A stretch of DNA of 64,000 nt from Sipunculus nudus (lineage: Eukaryota > Annelida > Sipuncula > Golfingiida > Sipunculidae), in NCBI GenBank assembly GCA_026874595.1, contig CM049306.1:79324142-79388141 (forward strand), written 5' to 3'. The notes under the pieces were generated by a model, which had not been told where the DNA came from, ran no database searches, and saw only the letters and a program-made list of their open reading frames with translations. Positions 22,254-34,993 of this stretch are shown here, piece after piece (the first letter of the stretch is position 1; the number at the start of each line of letters is the position of its first letter). Position numbers and translations under genes: made by a program.

Positions 22254-24716
22254 CAGTGGCGTACCTAAGGGGGGCGGCAGGGGCGGTCCGCCCCGGGCGG
22301 CACATTTTGGGGGGGGGGCGGCATTTCGGGGAATTAGTATAATGAGTGGCACAAGGAGTTGTTCAAAAAGTACAATTTGGCTTATTTTGTCCAATTTCAA
22401 GTATTTCAGGAATTTTAAACTGGGCAGTGGAACCTACCAAAAGATTACCGAACAGTTTGCACATATAGGGGGGGGGGGGGGAGGGGCGGAATTTCGGTGA
22501 ATTAGTATAATGAGTGGCATAAGGAATTTCTCAAAAAATACAAATTTGGCTTTTTTATCCCATTGCAAGTATTTTAGAGATTATAACTGGGCAGTGGAAC
22601 CTACAAAATGAGCAGCGAACGATTTGTACATTTTAGGGGGCGGCATTTCTGGGATTTAGTACATAATCAGTGGCAGAGAAGTTCCTCAAAAAGTACAAAT
22701 TTGGCCTTTTTGTCCCATTTCAAATATTTTAGAGATTATAAACTGGGGAGTTGAACCTACAAATTGATCAGCGAACGATTTGTAAATTTGGTGTGTGTGT
22801 GGGGGGGGGGGCATTTTTGGGATTTAGTATAACCAGTGGCATAAGGAGTTCCTCAAAAAGTTCAAATTTGGCATTTTTGTCCTATTTTCAAGTATTCCAG
22901 GGATTATAAACTGGGCAGTGGAATCTACAAAATGATCAGCGAACGATTTGCACATTTTGGGGGCGGCATTTATGGGATTTGGTACATAATCAGTGGCATA
23001 AGGAGTTCCTCAAAAAGTACAAATTTGGCCTTTTTGTCCCATTTTCAAGAATTTCAGGATTAAAAACTGGGCTCTGGAACCAACTAAATTATTTGTGGAA
23101 GATCTCAATAGAGGCTAGATATACGCAAAAAAAGAGAACATATTTGTAGTTATTCTTTGTTATATCTGTGGTCTTGCAATGTCAGAACGCCATCAATAAA
23201 CTGACCAATCATGCAAAGGCCAGCATTACAGGGCGGTCGTCGTTTACAGAAATCCCTAGCAGCAGCTGGTAATCACCAGGGAAAAACCCTGCCAGAAGAC
23301 CAATGGCCCCCTGTGGTGGAGGTGGGGTGTCTGTCGTCCACATTGTGCGAACAATATTTTGACGAATTTTGTTGCTCTTTCCTTGGAAAGTATAAAGAAT
23401 TTCCATTCTAGAACCCTAGAATTTCCGATATTCCATGATATTTAAACGGTCTGAAACAACCTGAAGTGTCCTTTTTCAGTGATTCTCCCTATACTATCAC
23501 ACCAGTTTCGTTAAAATACAGACGTATACACTATTGTGTATATAATGAGTACTACCTAAATGGCTTGTCTTTTGATTACCCAACATGACCTGCATGATCT
23601 TTTATGTAACGTGAATAAACACAATGAACACCCAGACCTATGTAGGAATTATTTTAACTTTAAGATATTATTCTATTATAACTGTCCGACGGGATGAATC
23701 CCCCTGGCCGCTTAGCCACATGTTAAATATACGTATCAAGCATCAGTTTTATTTTTAGATTTCAAAACTTAAATTAAAGATATATTTACCTGTACTGTTA
23801 ATTCTGTTATTAACAGTTTAATGATCCACTACCTACAGATAATTGTCGTATTTTGTGACAAATTATTTAAAATTAAAATATAATATGTATTTAAATGATA
23901 TTATTACTAGAAATTTATTTAAATACTTTATTGAATAACATATAGTCATAAGTTCATAAATAAAACCGAGAGTTAAAGTGTGCATATTCACTATAATTCT
24001 AAAATGATTTTGATGTAGCCTTGAATTAAGGTATGCTTTTAACTTTGAGGAAATTTTATTAAACCAAGTCAGTTTTTCCAAACATTTGATTTTTTATGTG
24101 AAAATATTAAACATGCCCTGCCTATATATATATAAGCCTAACTCATGAAATTACGCGTTTTTTAGTAAAGACTATAAAGTGCCTTGCAATCAGCAGTACC
24201 ATGCATATCTCAGTAGCTCTATTAGGTGTACCTGCTGTCATATGCGATAACAAGAGGTGGAATTATAGATGTGACAAGGTATTTGTATGCGTTAAGAATG
24301 GAATAACACCAAATAAAGTTTTTTTCCCAAGTAAAGTATAAAGTAATCATGAATTGTGTTTACATGAATGATGAAAGATCACATTATATGTGTATCCTGC
24401 AGTTTAATCTGTTTTGGTTACAATATATTCGTTTTATTCCTTTTTTTTCTCTTTATAATGAAATATACTCGTTTGAACTTCGAGCGATCTGTTGATTTAC
24501 ATTAGCAAAGAGATGTTTGCTCTTTAATATGTGGAGGAAGACTTCCCTGCCAGTGAATCCATCCACATAATTGCGTTGCTGTCAAATACAAACCTGTAAC
24601 AAGGACATTTGACATGATATGTTTCAATATGTTATCCAGTTTTGTATAATGTTTTGTTAGAGGGGCGGCAATTTCTAAGACCGCCCCGGGCGGCAATAAG
24701 GCTAGGTACGCCGCTG
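22254..24716. mobile_element. Non-autonomous hAT transposon with perfect 8-bp TSD
   Basis: The element begins CAGTGGCGTACCTA and ends with the inverted form TAGGTACGCCGCTG. The flanking 8-mer TACCTACA is identical on both sides (22,246-22,253 and 24,717-24,724), the target-site size of hAT transposons. Beyond the terminal 14 bp both ends carry a GCCGCCCGGGGCGG-type palindrome. No transposase frame exists inside. The left third is a G-rich tandem repeat and the remainder is AT-rich. Confidence 0.9.
22300..23080. repeat. Five tandem units of about 160 bp inside the hAT element
   Basis: The phrase TCAAAAAGTACAAATTTGG recurs near 22,371, 22,531, 22,686, 22,851 and 23,010. Each unit also holds a G-run with GGCGGCATTT and the phrase AACTGGGCAGTGGAACCTAC, so the element grew internally by tandem duplication. 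Confidence 0.85.
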
Positions 24717-24724
24717 TACCTACA
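24717..24724. repeat. Right target-site duplication TACCTACA
   Basis: Identical to 22,246-22,253 and immediately outside the CCGCTG terminus. Confidence 0.9.
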
Positions 24725-25258
24725 TGTAATATGAGGTAACTCTAACATTTCTAAGGTAACAGGATTTAAGCAGTCATTTTTTATTACTCTAAAGCTGAAG
24801 GAAAACGTTTGATTTATACAAAGTAATATGAATATTAATATGTCCGCTAATACTTTAGCATGAGGTGTATACATAAAAAGGAAATTTATGTGGAATGGAT
24901 TCGCTGGTACAGAGACCTGTTATAGTCACCATGATCTTTCGGTGATGGGTGGCCAGGTGGGACTTTCAGCAAGTATCTTGTTATAATCGTCTTCTTATGT
25001 GTGTTTTTGTTTGAAGACGAATGAGAGAATATTGAGACATAACTTTACGTGGCACCTAACATAGTAGTTAGTTGTCGCCACTGCCTTCGGATGGTACGTC
25101 AGGTTTATTTCTAGGTTTATTGTTATTGCTTTCACTGGTGACTGTTCACATTGTTTGAAGCGAGATGTAGCATGTAATCCATTGGTTTTAATGAAGTTTG
25201 TACATTATTTAAACGTGTGGTAAGATTTATGAAACTGTCTGTGTCTCTGTTACTCTGT

Positions 25259-25263
<5 letters not shown>

Positions 25264-25311
<48 letters not shown>
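25264..25311. repeat. (CT)n microsatellite
   Basis: About 24 CT units. Confidence 0.95.
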
Positions 25312-25312
<1 letters not shown>

Positions 25313-25622
25313 GAGAGTCATGATTTTTGTTGTTCAGATGTTTACATTGTAGTTATTGAAATATTAAGTGGTTTTAAGATGTGAAACAATTTACATGTTG
25401 TTTTTTTACTGAATTTATTTCAATATTATTTGGTAAATTTGAAACACCTGTCGAATAAACAGAACATTTGTATTTGCGTCTTGTGATTTTATTTTATACC
25501 ATCCGTATATTGTGCCTCTTTCGTTAAATATGCAGCTTCAAAATGAGTTTCACATTTAAAGGAAGTGAACCGTACTTCATACAAGTGAGAGCTATATTGT
25601 TAAATTAGAAAACACTCACTGA

Positions 25623-25626
<4 letters not shown>

Positions 25627-25672
<46 letters not shown>
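25627..25672. repeat. (TA)n microsatellite
   Basis: About 23 units; a second tract lies 90 bp further on. Confidence 0.95.
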
Positions 25673-25674
<2 letters not shown>

Positions 25675-25762
25675 CACAAATAAAGAACGTACTAATAAAC
25701 TATTTACCATCTCAAGTACCGCGATCGAAAGTGTTTTTAAAGAGTCCTCTTTCTCTTCCGTG

Positions 25763-25763
<1 letters not shown>

Positions 25764-25797
<34 letters not shown>
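25764..25797. repeat. (TA)n microsatellite
   Basis: About 17 units. Confidence 0.95.
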
Positions 25798-25799
<2 letters not shown>

Positions 25800-27284
25800 C
25801 TACCGACATGAAATACTAGCAGTATAATAAATTTATCTAAAATCTGTCAAATATTGATATATATTCCCTTCTCTTATATACTTTATATAGAAAGTTTTGT
25901 TGAAAAAGGTCCGTATTAAACAGTTTTTAAAATGCCATTACTACATATTAAACGAAAGAGACTCATTAAGAATTACCGTTTTATTAAAGTTAACCTTTTG
26001 ACAGGGATGGAAAGAACTGAAAACTCCTGGTAAATGTATCCGTGTATATCTCAGAAAATATGAAAATGTTGAAGAGTCTCTACACATATGACCTTTAAAA
26101 ATATATACCAAGCACTGGATGACAGCAATAATGCGAATCATCAGCCTTATTTACACTCAAAATCTAAACGCTCTATAGATCCCCAAACGCCTTTTAAACA
26201 GATCTGGGCCGAGAGCGCTAGGTTTCGGTTTGGAGCGGTCTGAACTAGTTACACCAGGCAGTTTTACGTGGGTCTAGATTCTAACGCACTATAGACTGCG
26301 GTTGGAGCGCGCTGAATTTCGTGTGAATAGAACTGGAGCGAACGTGTTACATCTAAAGTGCTCTGGATCTTGATCCGTCCAGCACTGCCCACTCTTACTA
26401 ATAGATTAAGCACTTAAGCAGTTTAGTTTAGCATCGAGCAGGATTTCCAAATGTAAAGGAAAAAGGCAAGATTTTGACCGTTGCACCAACGGTCTACTGT
26501 AATAGCTTAGAGCGGCTTAAGCGGTCACATGGCACAGTGTAAAACAAGATAAAAATGGCTCGACCTAGATTTGGTTATCTTAGGCATATGAAACAAAGTG
26601 TTATTTGTAAGAATAATTAGTTACCTGGTCTGTGGCGCCAGCAACATGTCCAGTGCATGGACAGGCGATTAAAAGTTGTTACTGTAGTTTTGGTGATATC
26701 TCAGACCACTGGTTATTGAATCCCAAGACAAAGTCGGGGAAACAATGATTTCTGCACGGTCCCGCCGCTGAAAAAATATTTCATGAGCAAGACAACTAAA
26801 AAATTAGTTCACGGATCTGTGTCAAACTTAACATGTTCATGTGTATGATTGGGAGGACAGAGCCTTTTTTCAAATGAGGCCATGACCTTTACTATGAAAG
26901 TCCCGTTGACCTTGAATAGGTCCATTTTTTTGTGAAAATCACAAAAAATCTTGAATATCTCAAGAAAAATATCATGTATTGGTCCAAACATCAGGGTGAT
27001 CGAAGATCTTGGATATTTTGTCTTTCACGAAACACTGGTGGTGTCATCTATGATGGCAATGTCCCCTGGACCATGCGGGGGGCTTAAACTGACCTCGCCA
27101 CTGGCCTTAGGTGTTTTTTAAATTTCAAATGTTGGCATGAATGCCACCGGCCTGAATAAAGCGCAGATCTTGCACAGCACAACATTGTAGAAAAATTAGT
27201 GACCTTGACTAAAACGCAGTCACAGACCTGTTGATATTTACGAATATTTGATATTCTTGGTGAATAGTTGTTGGACTAATCTAA

Positions 27285-29290
27285 AGGGGTGAACACACCA
27301 AGGCCGACACGCATCTCGACACAGCGCGACGCAGGCCGACACAGAAATTAGGCGACACACACCGACCCTTGGTTGTGTCGGTTTGCGTCGCCTAGTGTGT
27401 CGTGAAGTGTGTCGTGCAGCCAAAATAACAAACCAATTGACCGACACACCCGCGACACACAATGGGGTTCATGACACGGAGATTATCACGTGTTGGCCGG
27501 AAGTTGACCTTTTTAGATTATCTGTTGCAAGTGTTTAGCAATAAAGCTGTAGCCACTTTATATTTCATATTTTGAATTTTAAGACTTAAACAAGACAAAG
27601 GCTCAGATGACAATCGGGCGCGTTTGAGCGATACTCACATGAGCCGTGATTTTCAGGATATTGGGGGGGGGGGGGAGGGGGCAATCCACCGAGTTCGGGC
27701 AAAAGCACCGTTCATGATAATGAGGACAGTATAGCCACCAGCCAGAATATAAAAACTTTCGTCAATATCATTTTCCAACACATAATATGGAATGTATAAT
27801 TGGAGAATAAAAAGTATTTTTGCTTAGTTTTCATTATTTGTTTGAACATTCACGATATCCTAAATTTCTTATTATGAGATGCGCAATTGAAAGAGAATTG
27901 ATATAAATATTAAAAACAAGAAACTGAAAATATGATCTCGAAATCGTTAAGTACAAAAGTACGCGTTTTATTCCGCTAAAAGAGAAGGGGACACATGAAA
28001 TATACCCCCCCCCCCCCCCCCCAACACCACGAGGCCCATGATGACTGACGTTCCTGACGTCGATGACATCGATACTTTATATTAAATGTTGCTATTATTC
28101 AATTAAATATTTATTTATTTTTTAATTTTGTGATCACAGTAGGGCATGTTTATGGGTTTATAATTTCACTATTCACCATTACTTGAATCAAGTGTTAGCG
28201 CAACAATTTCCCCAGGTGGTTATATACCGGCCAAAGCTCCGTTTGACTAATGCTTTGAATGATCAATGTCTTGAGGGAGGAGTAAATGTTCAACAACTGT
28301 ATACTATCATGATATGGAAAAAGCGTTTGATTTTCCAGACCGAATATAAATTAATGATGGGAAAGGGGGGGGAGGGTGCAAAGGGCTTAAACAAGATCGT
28401 TGTTTAAATTTTCAGTAGTCTATCCGGTAAATGAGGTTAAGGCAACGGGGTCTGGAAAAGTTTGTACTCCACATATTACGTATTTCAAGCCTTTTATCAA
28501 ACGACAAACTTGGCTCATCCCGTGGTATGAGATTATATCCACCCTAAAGAGGAAGAGCAGCCCCTGTGGTTTTGCTCAGGTTTTTTTTTTTTTTTTAAAG
28601 GACCTGCTTTAAAGGACCTCCTTTAAAGCTTTTTATCAGTGTTTTTATTAACTGATTTGGTGTTTTTTATTTATTCAATATCAAGTATAAATGCAGAATA
28701 TAGTGAATATACTGTTTATTAAAAAAATAAGAAACATTATATATTCAGAACTTTTATGCAAAAATGATATACAAAGAAAAAATGGAGCGTATCGTCAATA
28801 CATATCGGATATCGAATTGAGTGTATTGCAATACGTATTGTACCTAAATAGGCAGACCGATACGCAGTCCTGGGCAGGACCGATGCAAGACAACAGAAAA
28901 AACAGAAAATGGTCTCCTGATCGGCTGGAAGTGACCTTGACATTGACCCACTCACTCCACGTAGTGCTGCGTATCGGTATGTGCCGTGAAAAGTGTGTCG
29001 CACGGCCAGTTCCACTGCACGATCCGTGTCGAGTTGTGTCGAGAAGAAACCGACGCAACCCGACACGCGTTTTCATCGCACGACAAATCGAACATGTTCG
29101 ATCGTGTCGCAAAGGCCGCGATGCAAAGCCGACACGCTTCTTGTGTCGTGTGCTTCTCCACGATGTGTCGTGTGAGCTGGTCCACTGCCACGACACAGGC
29201 GGACGTCGCGACACACTGGACGTCATCTGTGTCGTAAAGCGTGTCGAGAGACGTGTCGGGACGCGTTTCGGCTTTGGTTGGTTCACCCCT
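27285..29290. mobile_element. 2-kb element with GTGTCG-rich inverted ends and TAA TSD
   Basis: The left end AGGGGTGAACACACCAAGGC and the right end, reversed as AGGGGTGAACCAACCAAAGC, agree at 17 of 20 bases. Both are flanked by TAA (27,282-27,284 and 29,291-29,293), a PIF/Harbinger-type 3-bp duplication. The ends continue for about 200 bp (left) and 300 bp (right) as dense CGACAC/GTGTCG words. The middle is AT-rich with poly(G), poly(C) and poly(T) tracts and no transposase. Open frames across the right arm in several frames on both strands reflect its composition. Confidence 0.75.
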
Positions 29291-29293
29291 TAA

Positions 29294-29512
29294 GTTAGCA
29301 GGCTAATCCTGACAGAGCTGCAGTCACTCTGATCTTTACTTGACAAGCAACTGCTAAATAGTCAGACTGACTAACCTGCAGTCACTGCGATCCTTACTTG
29401 ACGAGCAAATCCTACATAGTCAGATTGACTAACCTGCAGTCACAGTAATCCTTACTCAACGAGCAAATGCTAGATAGTCACAGTGATTAGCCTGCAGTTA
29501 AGATGATTTACT
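29294..29512 (+). repeat. 58-bp tandem repeat, about 4 copies
   Basis: CTGCAGTCAC-type anchors lie at 29,318, 29,376, 29,434 and 29,492, exactly 58 bp apart. Units share TTACTTGACGAGCAA and ATAGTCAGA. The array abuts the right end of the 2-kb GTGTCG element. Confidence 0.9.
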
Positions 29513-31274
29513 TAGTTCAAAGGCCAGGAATATAATCAACCAAAGATGCTCCATACTACCTGTCATATGTGTTTTTTAGTTCTCCAGGCTCGCCTAAGGT
29601 AGACTATGCACAGTGTTGCAATTGGAAGGATTCAGTTGCAAATAACTCGCTCTCCTGGGATATGCAGGATAAATTTAAAGACATCACAGGTTATAAGAAA
29701 CACGAAGACTCTTGGGCCGGATTTAATCGTTTTTGAGAAAAGGGTGCAAAGAACATTTGTATATGTAGTCAAATATTCAGCCAGAGAGTTAAACAAATTC
29801 ATCAGAACAGGATGTAATGTATGACATGTACTGAGCGCACTGAACGATGCTGCCCCCTATCGACAGCCTGGAAACCTATTTCAGAATAAAGCCCCACAAT
29901 TTATCAGTCTCCCACCATGCTCAAGCTATCTTTAAGAAATTATGTGTTTGTATGTGTGTGGATATGTGCGCGCGTGGGGGGGGGGGGGGGGGATTGCAAA
30001 ATTTGGTGCTAGGGTTCGGGTAACCAATAGCTATTATTTATTTATTTATTTTATTGGTCCAGACGAGGGTCTTTATCTCTAATCTCAGTCTGTGACAGCA
30101 AGCCGTGCATGTCAGGTGACTTGGATTTTTTAACTATCTAAAATGTTATGATAAATATTATTTGCATGGGTCTCTTACCGGGTTCCGGCACTCAAACCAA
30201 ATACAATGTGTTGGCAAAGTGGAGGATTTGTATCTCATATCTCAGAGTCTGTTACAGCAAACCATGCATATCACTTTGAGGAAATTTAATTTTCCATGAA
30301 TATTTTCTGCAAAGATCTCTCACCTGCACCCTGCCCAAAACGGGGTTCAAAATGAGGCAATATATACGGTAATACCAATTATCTTAATTCATTATGTAAG
30401 TCAACTTGAGAGCTTTTCTCTCTAATCTCAAGCGTAGGATAAGTAAATTAGGAAATGCATATATATCACGTGACTGCAGTGGATTTCAATATGGCTTTTC
30501 GTTGTTAGACATCACACAGGATAGGTATATCAGTAAAAATCTCAAATTTGAAGAAAAAAAGTTAAATTTTAGTATGAGCAGATAGCTTTTTGCAAAAAGT
30601 ATTTAATGCAATTTGAATGTTTTCAATGTGTTCATTAGAACCAAAGTTATTGGGGAATAAATGTGAAAATAACAGGGAATGTGTACACAGATTTGAGCAC
30701 CATAACTGTGTCCACTGGTCCAGGGCCAAGCAGCAGCCTAATCAGCAAGGGCTGGCCAGCCTGGGCATGACTCAAGTGCAATTAGCCCCGATCTCTGTCA
30801 GCTGTCCTCTGATTGGCTAATTAGACCCACTTGTGGGATTGGAATAGAGATTTAATTAATGATTTAATTGTGAGCCATTAATACAATAAAATAAACAATA
30901 TTTTTATTATTTAATATATTAATTTTTATAATATTGATTTTTGTTCTGGTTCTACTGCTTTCAAGTTATCCAAAATTCTCTGCAAGTATCAGGTATCAAA
31001 AGAAAGATCACAGTAGAGCATATTATTTGTTTTATGTAATTCTTTATAACTAATATATATTGTTTGTTAGCACGAACATTTATTTTTTATTTGATTTAAA
31101 TATTAAAATATATTTAATTATTAAAATAAATTATTTATATTTATATATTTGTATCATACTGTATTATATTATATTACATTATATACAAAACAAGATCTTT
31201 AGTATCTTTGAAATCTGTTGCTGTCTTAAACGAAATATGACAGGACAGTAATAATAACAATTATCAATACTGTG
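29513..31274. other. Intergenic DNA, no gene recognised
   Basis: AT-rich, with a G17 tract at 29,976-29,992. Short frames at 29,606 and 30,617 show no domain. Confidence 0.5.
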
Positions 31275-33278
31275 CAAGAAGCGGATCCAGGTAGGGAGGG
31301 GTACAGGGGGTCCGGACTACCACCCATGCTTAAGTCCGTCACTGCCAGCAGGGTTTATTCATCATGCACAATTGACCCTAACCCTTCGCGAAGGTTGATA
31401 CAAGGGAAGGTACACGGATGCGGCATATTTTCAAATGCGCCTTCGCGACCATATCGCCATCTGTCGGTGTCCTCTATAATCATATTAACATGACTAAAGG
31501 ATGCGGTGACGTGTGAAATGTGTCCCGGGTCCTGGTGGTACTTACTTTTCCTCATCGAGTGATATATGAATCTGTCTCCATCCTTACAAATACACAACAA
31601 CAGAAGAGCCAGGTCATAATCCATGAACTTCCAATCTCTCACGGACTTCCTGGAAGAACATTTCAAGGAAGTTCGGAAGAATGCAACATGCAAAAGTAAA
31701 ACCAGAATGAGTCGATGTGATCGGAGATGAAATATTGTCTTTATTTGTCACAGACCTAAAAGGAGCATCACACTTGTATATTGTCCGACTCAGGAGCGCA
31801 AATGAAAAAATGTCCCCAGGTCTCGAAACGGGGGGGGGGGGGGGGGGTCCAGGTCGATCAATTTTGTCTGAAGCCCTTAAAAAGGTTACGGCGGATGACC
31901 CCCCCCCCCCCCCCCGATCTGCATCTGAAGTGTTCTGATTTTCTGGATTGCAAATCATCAGCTTTACTGCTGAATGATGCTGGATCCCATGAGAACAGTA
32001 GCTTCCGCAACATCATGCCAATAGCCGACTAAGTTTTTAGGATTTGCCGATTTCATCCTCACGTGAGAGTTTATATCCGAGCAGGTAGATCGGCTGATGA
32101 AAGAGGAGGCAGCTGAAACAGTTTTTTTTCAGGACTCTTTGGAATAAAAGATATAAAGCCTTTGAAGATTCCTTGATATATTTGAATCTATAGTGGTGGC
32201 ACTCTTAGAAATAAGTCTGAGTGGATAGGGCAGTGCAAAGTCTGCCGGCAGATGAAAAAAATATCCTTAATTGTATCAGAAGAAAATATATTTTTTTTAT
32301 CAGATCACTACAAACAAATTGATGGGATACTTGAATTTTCTATCAGCACAGTTAGAGTGTCGAAATGTGGATGTCGATAACGGCTTTGGTATGATCAACA
32401 CTGTACAGACAACTCTCAAAGAGATACTGATAGAGGTTGATAATAATTACAAGCACTGGTTTGATGAGAGATAAATGTCTAGTAAAGTATGCCGAGGACT
32501 GTACGGCGACAAACACTGTGTGTAAATGTACCTGCGTTTTGTCCAGCGCAATACATATTTAATGTAAGGATTCCCCTCTTAGACCATGTTCTAACAGAAT
32601 TCAAAACGATTTACCGCAATGAAAAAAAAAAACAAGCAGTGTTGGCCATGAAATTGATATCAAATATAAAGGCCAAATGGTCCGCAAAACCACGTCACCC
32701 ACTTTATTCCGGACCTTCAGGCGCAGCCAGCATAGATCAGAAGCTTCGTCCCTGGAACCTAGATCCCGCAGCTAAAGACGTGAGCATATAGTACAAGGTG
32801 CCCTTAACGTCAAATCAGTCTTATTATCCAAAGCTGCATCGAGTTTTGCCATTTCTTTCCTTACAAATAGTGTTTCCGCTTACAGGTTGTGAATCTAAAC
32901 GTAGTTTCAGCCAGTTTGGTCAACATGCTTGCAACAGGTTAACGGGAAAAAAAATACCCAGCGGAAGAAAGAGGGAATGATCATGGAAAACATATTTAAG
33001 AAAGTCTGAACTCAGTACCTATGAAGGAATAAACTCTTCTGAAATAAAATGACTAAATAAAAATGTTCGTCTGAAAACTGTACTTACAGCGTACAATTCA
33101 CTCACCTTCTTTAAATGAAGTACTTTATTTCAGAAGGCCTGATGCAGAAAAAAGTTTTATCAATGGTAATGTGTTTACGTCAACATGATACACAGCAAGG
33201 GTGTGTTGGATGGTGGGAGGTTTCAAAAGGTCTATGGACACCCCTCCCCCCCCCCCCCCCCCCCCCCGCCGTCACTAA
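31275..33278 (+). mobile_element. Degenerate hAT transposon enclosing the transposase remnant
   Basis: The left end reads GCGGATCCAGG followed by G-rich DNA, as is usual for hAT ends of the CAG-GGCGGATCCAG type. The right end is a long C-tract followed by GCCGTCACT, roughly the inverted form. Internal G17 (31,831) and C16 (31,900) tracts also occur. I could not find a matching 8-bp target duplication, so the ends are approximate. Confidence 0.4.
32271..32980 (+). pseudogene. Decayed hAT-family transposase (DUF4371/dimerisation-domain remnants)
   Basis: Three adjacent fragments in different frames resemble the C-terminal half of THAP12/ZMYM-like hAT transposase proteins. Residues encoded at 32,271-32,474 (YLNFLSAQLECRNVDV then TVQTTLKEI) match the usual region before the dimerisation domain. 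Those at 32,489-32,791 (RIPLLDHVLTEFKTIY) match its conserved FLDH.L.EL segment. Those at 32,798-32,980 (PLTGCESKRSFSQF) match the PVTSCSCERSFS signature of the hAT dimerisation domain. Frameshifts and stops separate them and no intact N-terminal half is visible, so this is a dead copy. It lies inside the element at 31,275-33,278. Confidence 0.6.
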
Positions 33279-33829
33279 ATTCTCAATTCGGCTCTTTGCA
33301 TCACACTTTACCATACATCCACCAGGTAGAGAGGTATTGTTTTCAACACTTCGGTAGTCAGTTATTTGGAAATTAGTTTGTTTGCCAGCAACATTAATCA
33401 GAGAGTTATTGGCGGATTTGACGAATATAATTTCACTGTTAGGCATCGCGCCCAAGATACAAATCATTAAAATTGGAAGAAATCAGGACACCATAATCTG
33501 TTTGAAATAAAATGGTATAATTAAATTTGGAAAAACAAGTAAAAAATGAAAAAAAAATAATACAGAATGAACTTAATGTGTGCAAAAATGACACTGTACA
33601 TTCAGACAGTTTAGTTTCATTTCAAGAGTACTAATTCCCATTAATTTGACTTGATTTAGTATTATTTATATGTATCAGGAATGTCACAGTTTGAGTATAA
33701 AACTAAATTGTATACAATATTTTATATCACCTAGTAGTGATTTTCGCACTTTAGCGCTACAAAAAGCGTAAAGACAAAAATGACGATGGATTGCTTATCC
33801 ACTGAAGACAAATGTAGAAATATTTAATC
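33279..33829. other. Intergenic DNA, nothing recognised
   Basis: AT-rich spacer between the decayed hAT copy and the next repeat. Confidence 0.5.
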
Positions 33830-34978
33830 TTTAGCTAAGCTGACTGTACGTCACCTGAGCTATTGCGATCACCCTTTGTCAGTGGTCCGTCCAGTTGTCC
33901 GCCCGCCTATCCATTAATTTGACACAAATCGTAACCGTTAGACCTAGAAAATTCTAACTGTACTCCTAGGGAGGTCCATGTAAAATCTTCTTGGAGTCTT
34001 GAAATCAGATCTCTGTTACCCATATCCTCCCGAGGTATGGAGCTCGTAAGAACCCCCAAGATTAATTTAAATTTTGATACAAAAGCCTCAGAATCTGAAT
34101 AACTTAAGCATTGATCGTCATGATTATTTGCATGCATGGTGATCATAGAATGTTTCAACAGTTCCTGCAAACTGGTGCGCCACCTGTTTTTTTTTTCGAC
34201 TTTTTGCGCATTTTTTTAAATTTTTAGATCAAATGACTTGATCATCTGTTTACAGAGCACACATTGTCATAGAATCCTCTTACTTGACATACTGGGAGAA
34301 CCATGAAAAATCTCTACAGAAACCTGAAATAGGTCTCTGTTACCAATATCCTGCTCGTAAATACCCCCCCCCCCCAGAATAATTAAAAAAAGCTCCAGTA
34401 TCTGAATAACTAATGCATTGATTGCCATGATTCTTTGCATGCATAGTGATCATGACGTGTTTCATCAGTTTCTGTAGACTTGTGGCGCCACCTGTATTTT
34501 TCGAATTTTTACGCATTTTTTTCTGTATTTTTGAGACCTTCAAATGAAGTGATCGTCCGTTAACATGGCCCAAATTGTAACCGTTAGACCTAGAATCTTC
34601 TAACTTGACATCCTGGGAGGTCCGTAAAAAATCTCTTTTGAAACCTGAAATTACGTCTCTGTTACCCATATCCTCTCTAGCTATTCGTCTCATATGTACC
34701 CCCCCCCCCCAGAATAATTAAAAAATTTATACAAAAGCTCCAGTATCTGTATAACCAATTCACTTATCGCCATTTTTCTTTGCATGTATATTGATCATGG
34801 GGTGTTACATCAGTTCCTGTACACTGGTGGTGCCACCTGTATTTCTTGGTCTATTTTCGAGACCTTCAAATGAAGCGGTCATTTGGTAACAGGACACAAG
34901 TCGTAACCAATTGACCTAGAAAATTCTAACTAGATATCCTTCGAGTTTCTAGGCAACTCTCCTTGGAAACCTGAAATT

Positions 34979-34993
34979 AGGTCATAATGACCT
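34979..34993. promoter_or_regulatory. Perfect IR3 palindrome AGGTCATAATGACCT
   Basis: AGGTCA-NNN-TGACCT is the consensus estrogen-response-type site. It is copied at 45,988-46,002 by the segmental duplication. Function is inference. Confidence 0.4.

Larger units (their letters stand above)
24725..27281. other. Intergenic DNA, no gene recognised
   Basis: Apart from three microsatellites, 26,149-26,550 is richer in GAGCG-type words and has TTTACACT near its left end and AGTGTAAA near its right end. It could be another small TIR element, but the pairing is short. Confidence 0.4.

Noticed and set aside
26149..26550. Possible TIR element with TTTACACT/AGTGTAAA ends
   Set aside because: Only about 8 bases pair and no target duplication is clear; listed only as part of the intergenic entry.
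28691..29293. 200-codon + strand frame and three or more overlapping frames
   Set aside because: They lie in the GTGTCG-rich arm of a transposon, where composition keeps several frames open at once; no domain is seen.
29513..31274. tRNA-derived SINE or tRNA gene
   Set aside because: I looked across the window for A-box and B-box words (GGTTCRANNCC) in correct spacing and found none.
31355..31958. Minus-strand frames with poly-proline and poly-glycine runs
   Set aside because: They owe their length to G and C homopolymers inside the decayed hAT copy and do not match the plus-strand transposase remnants.
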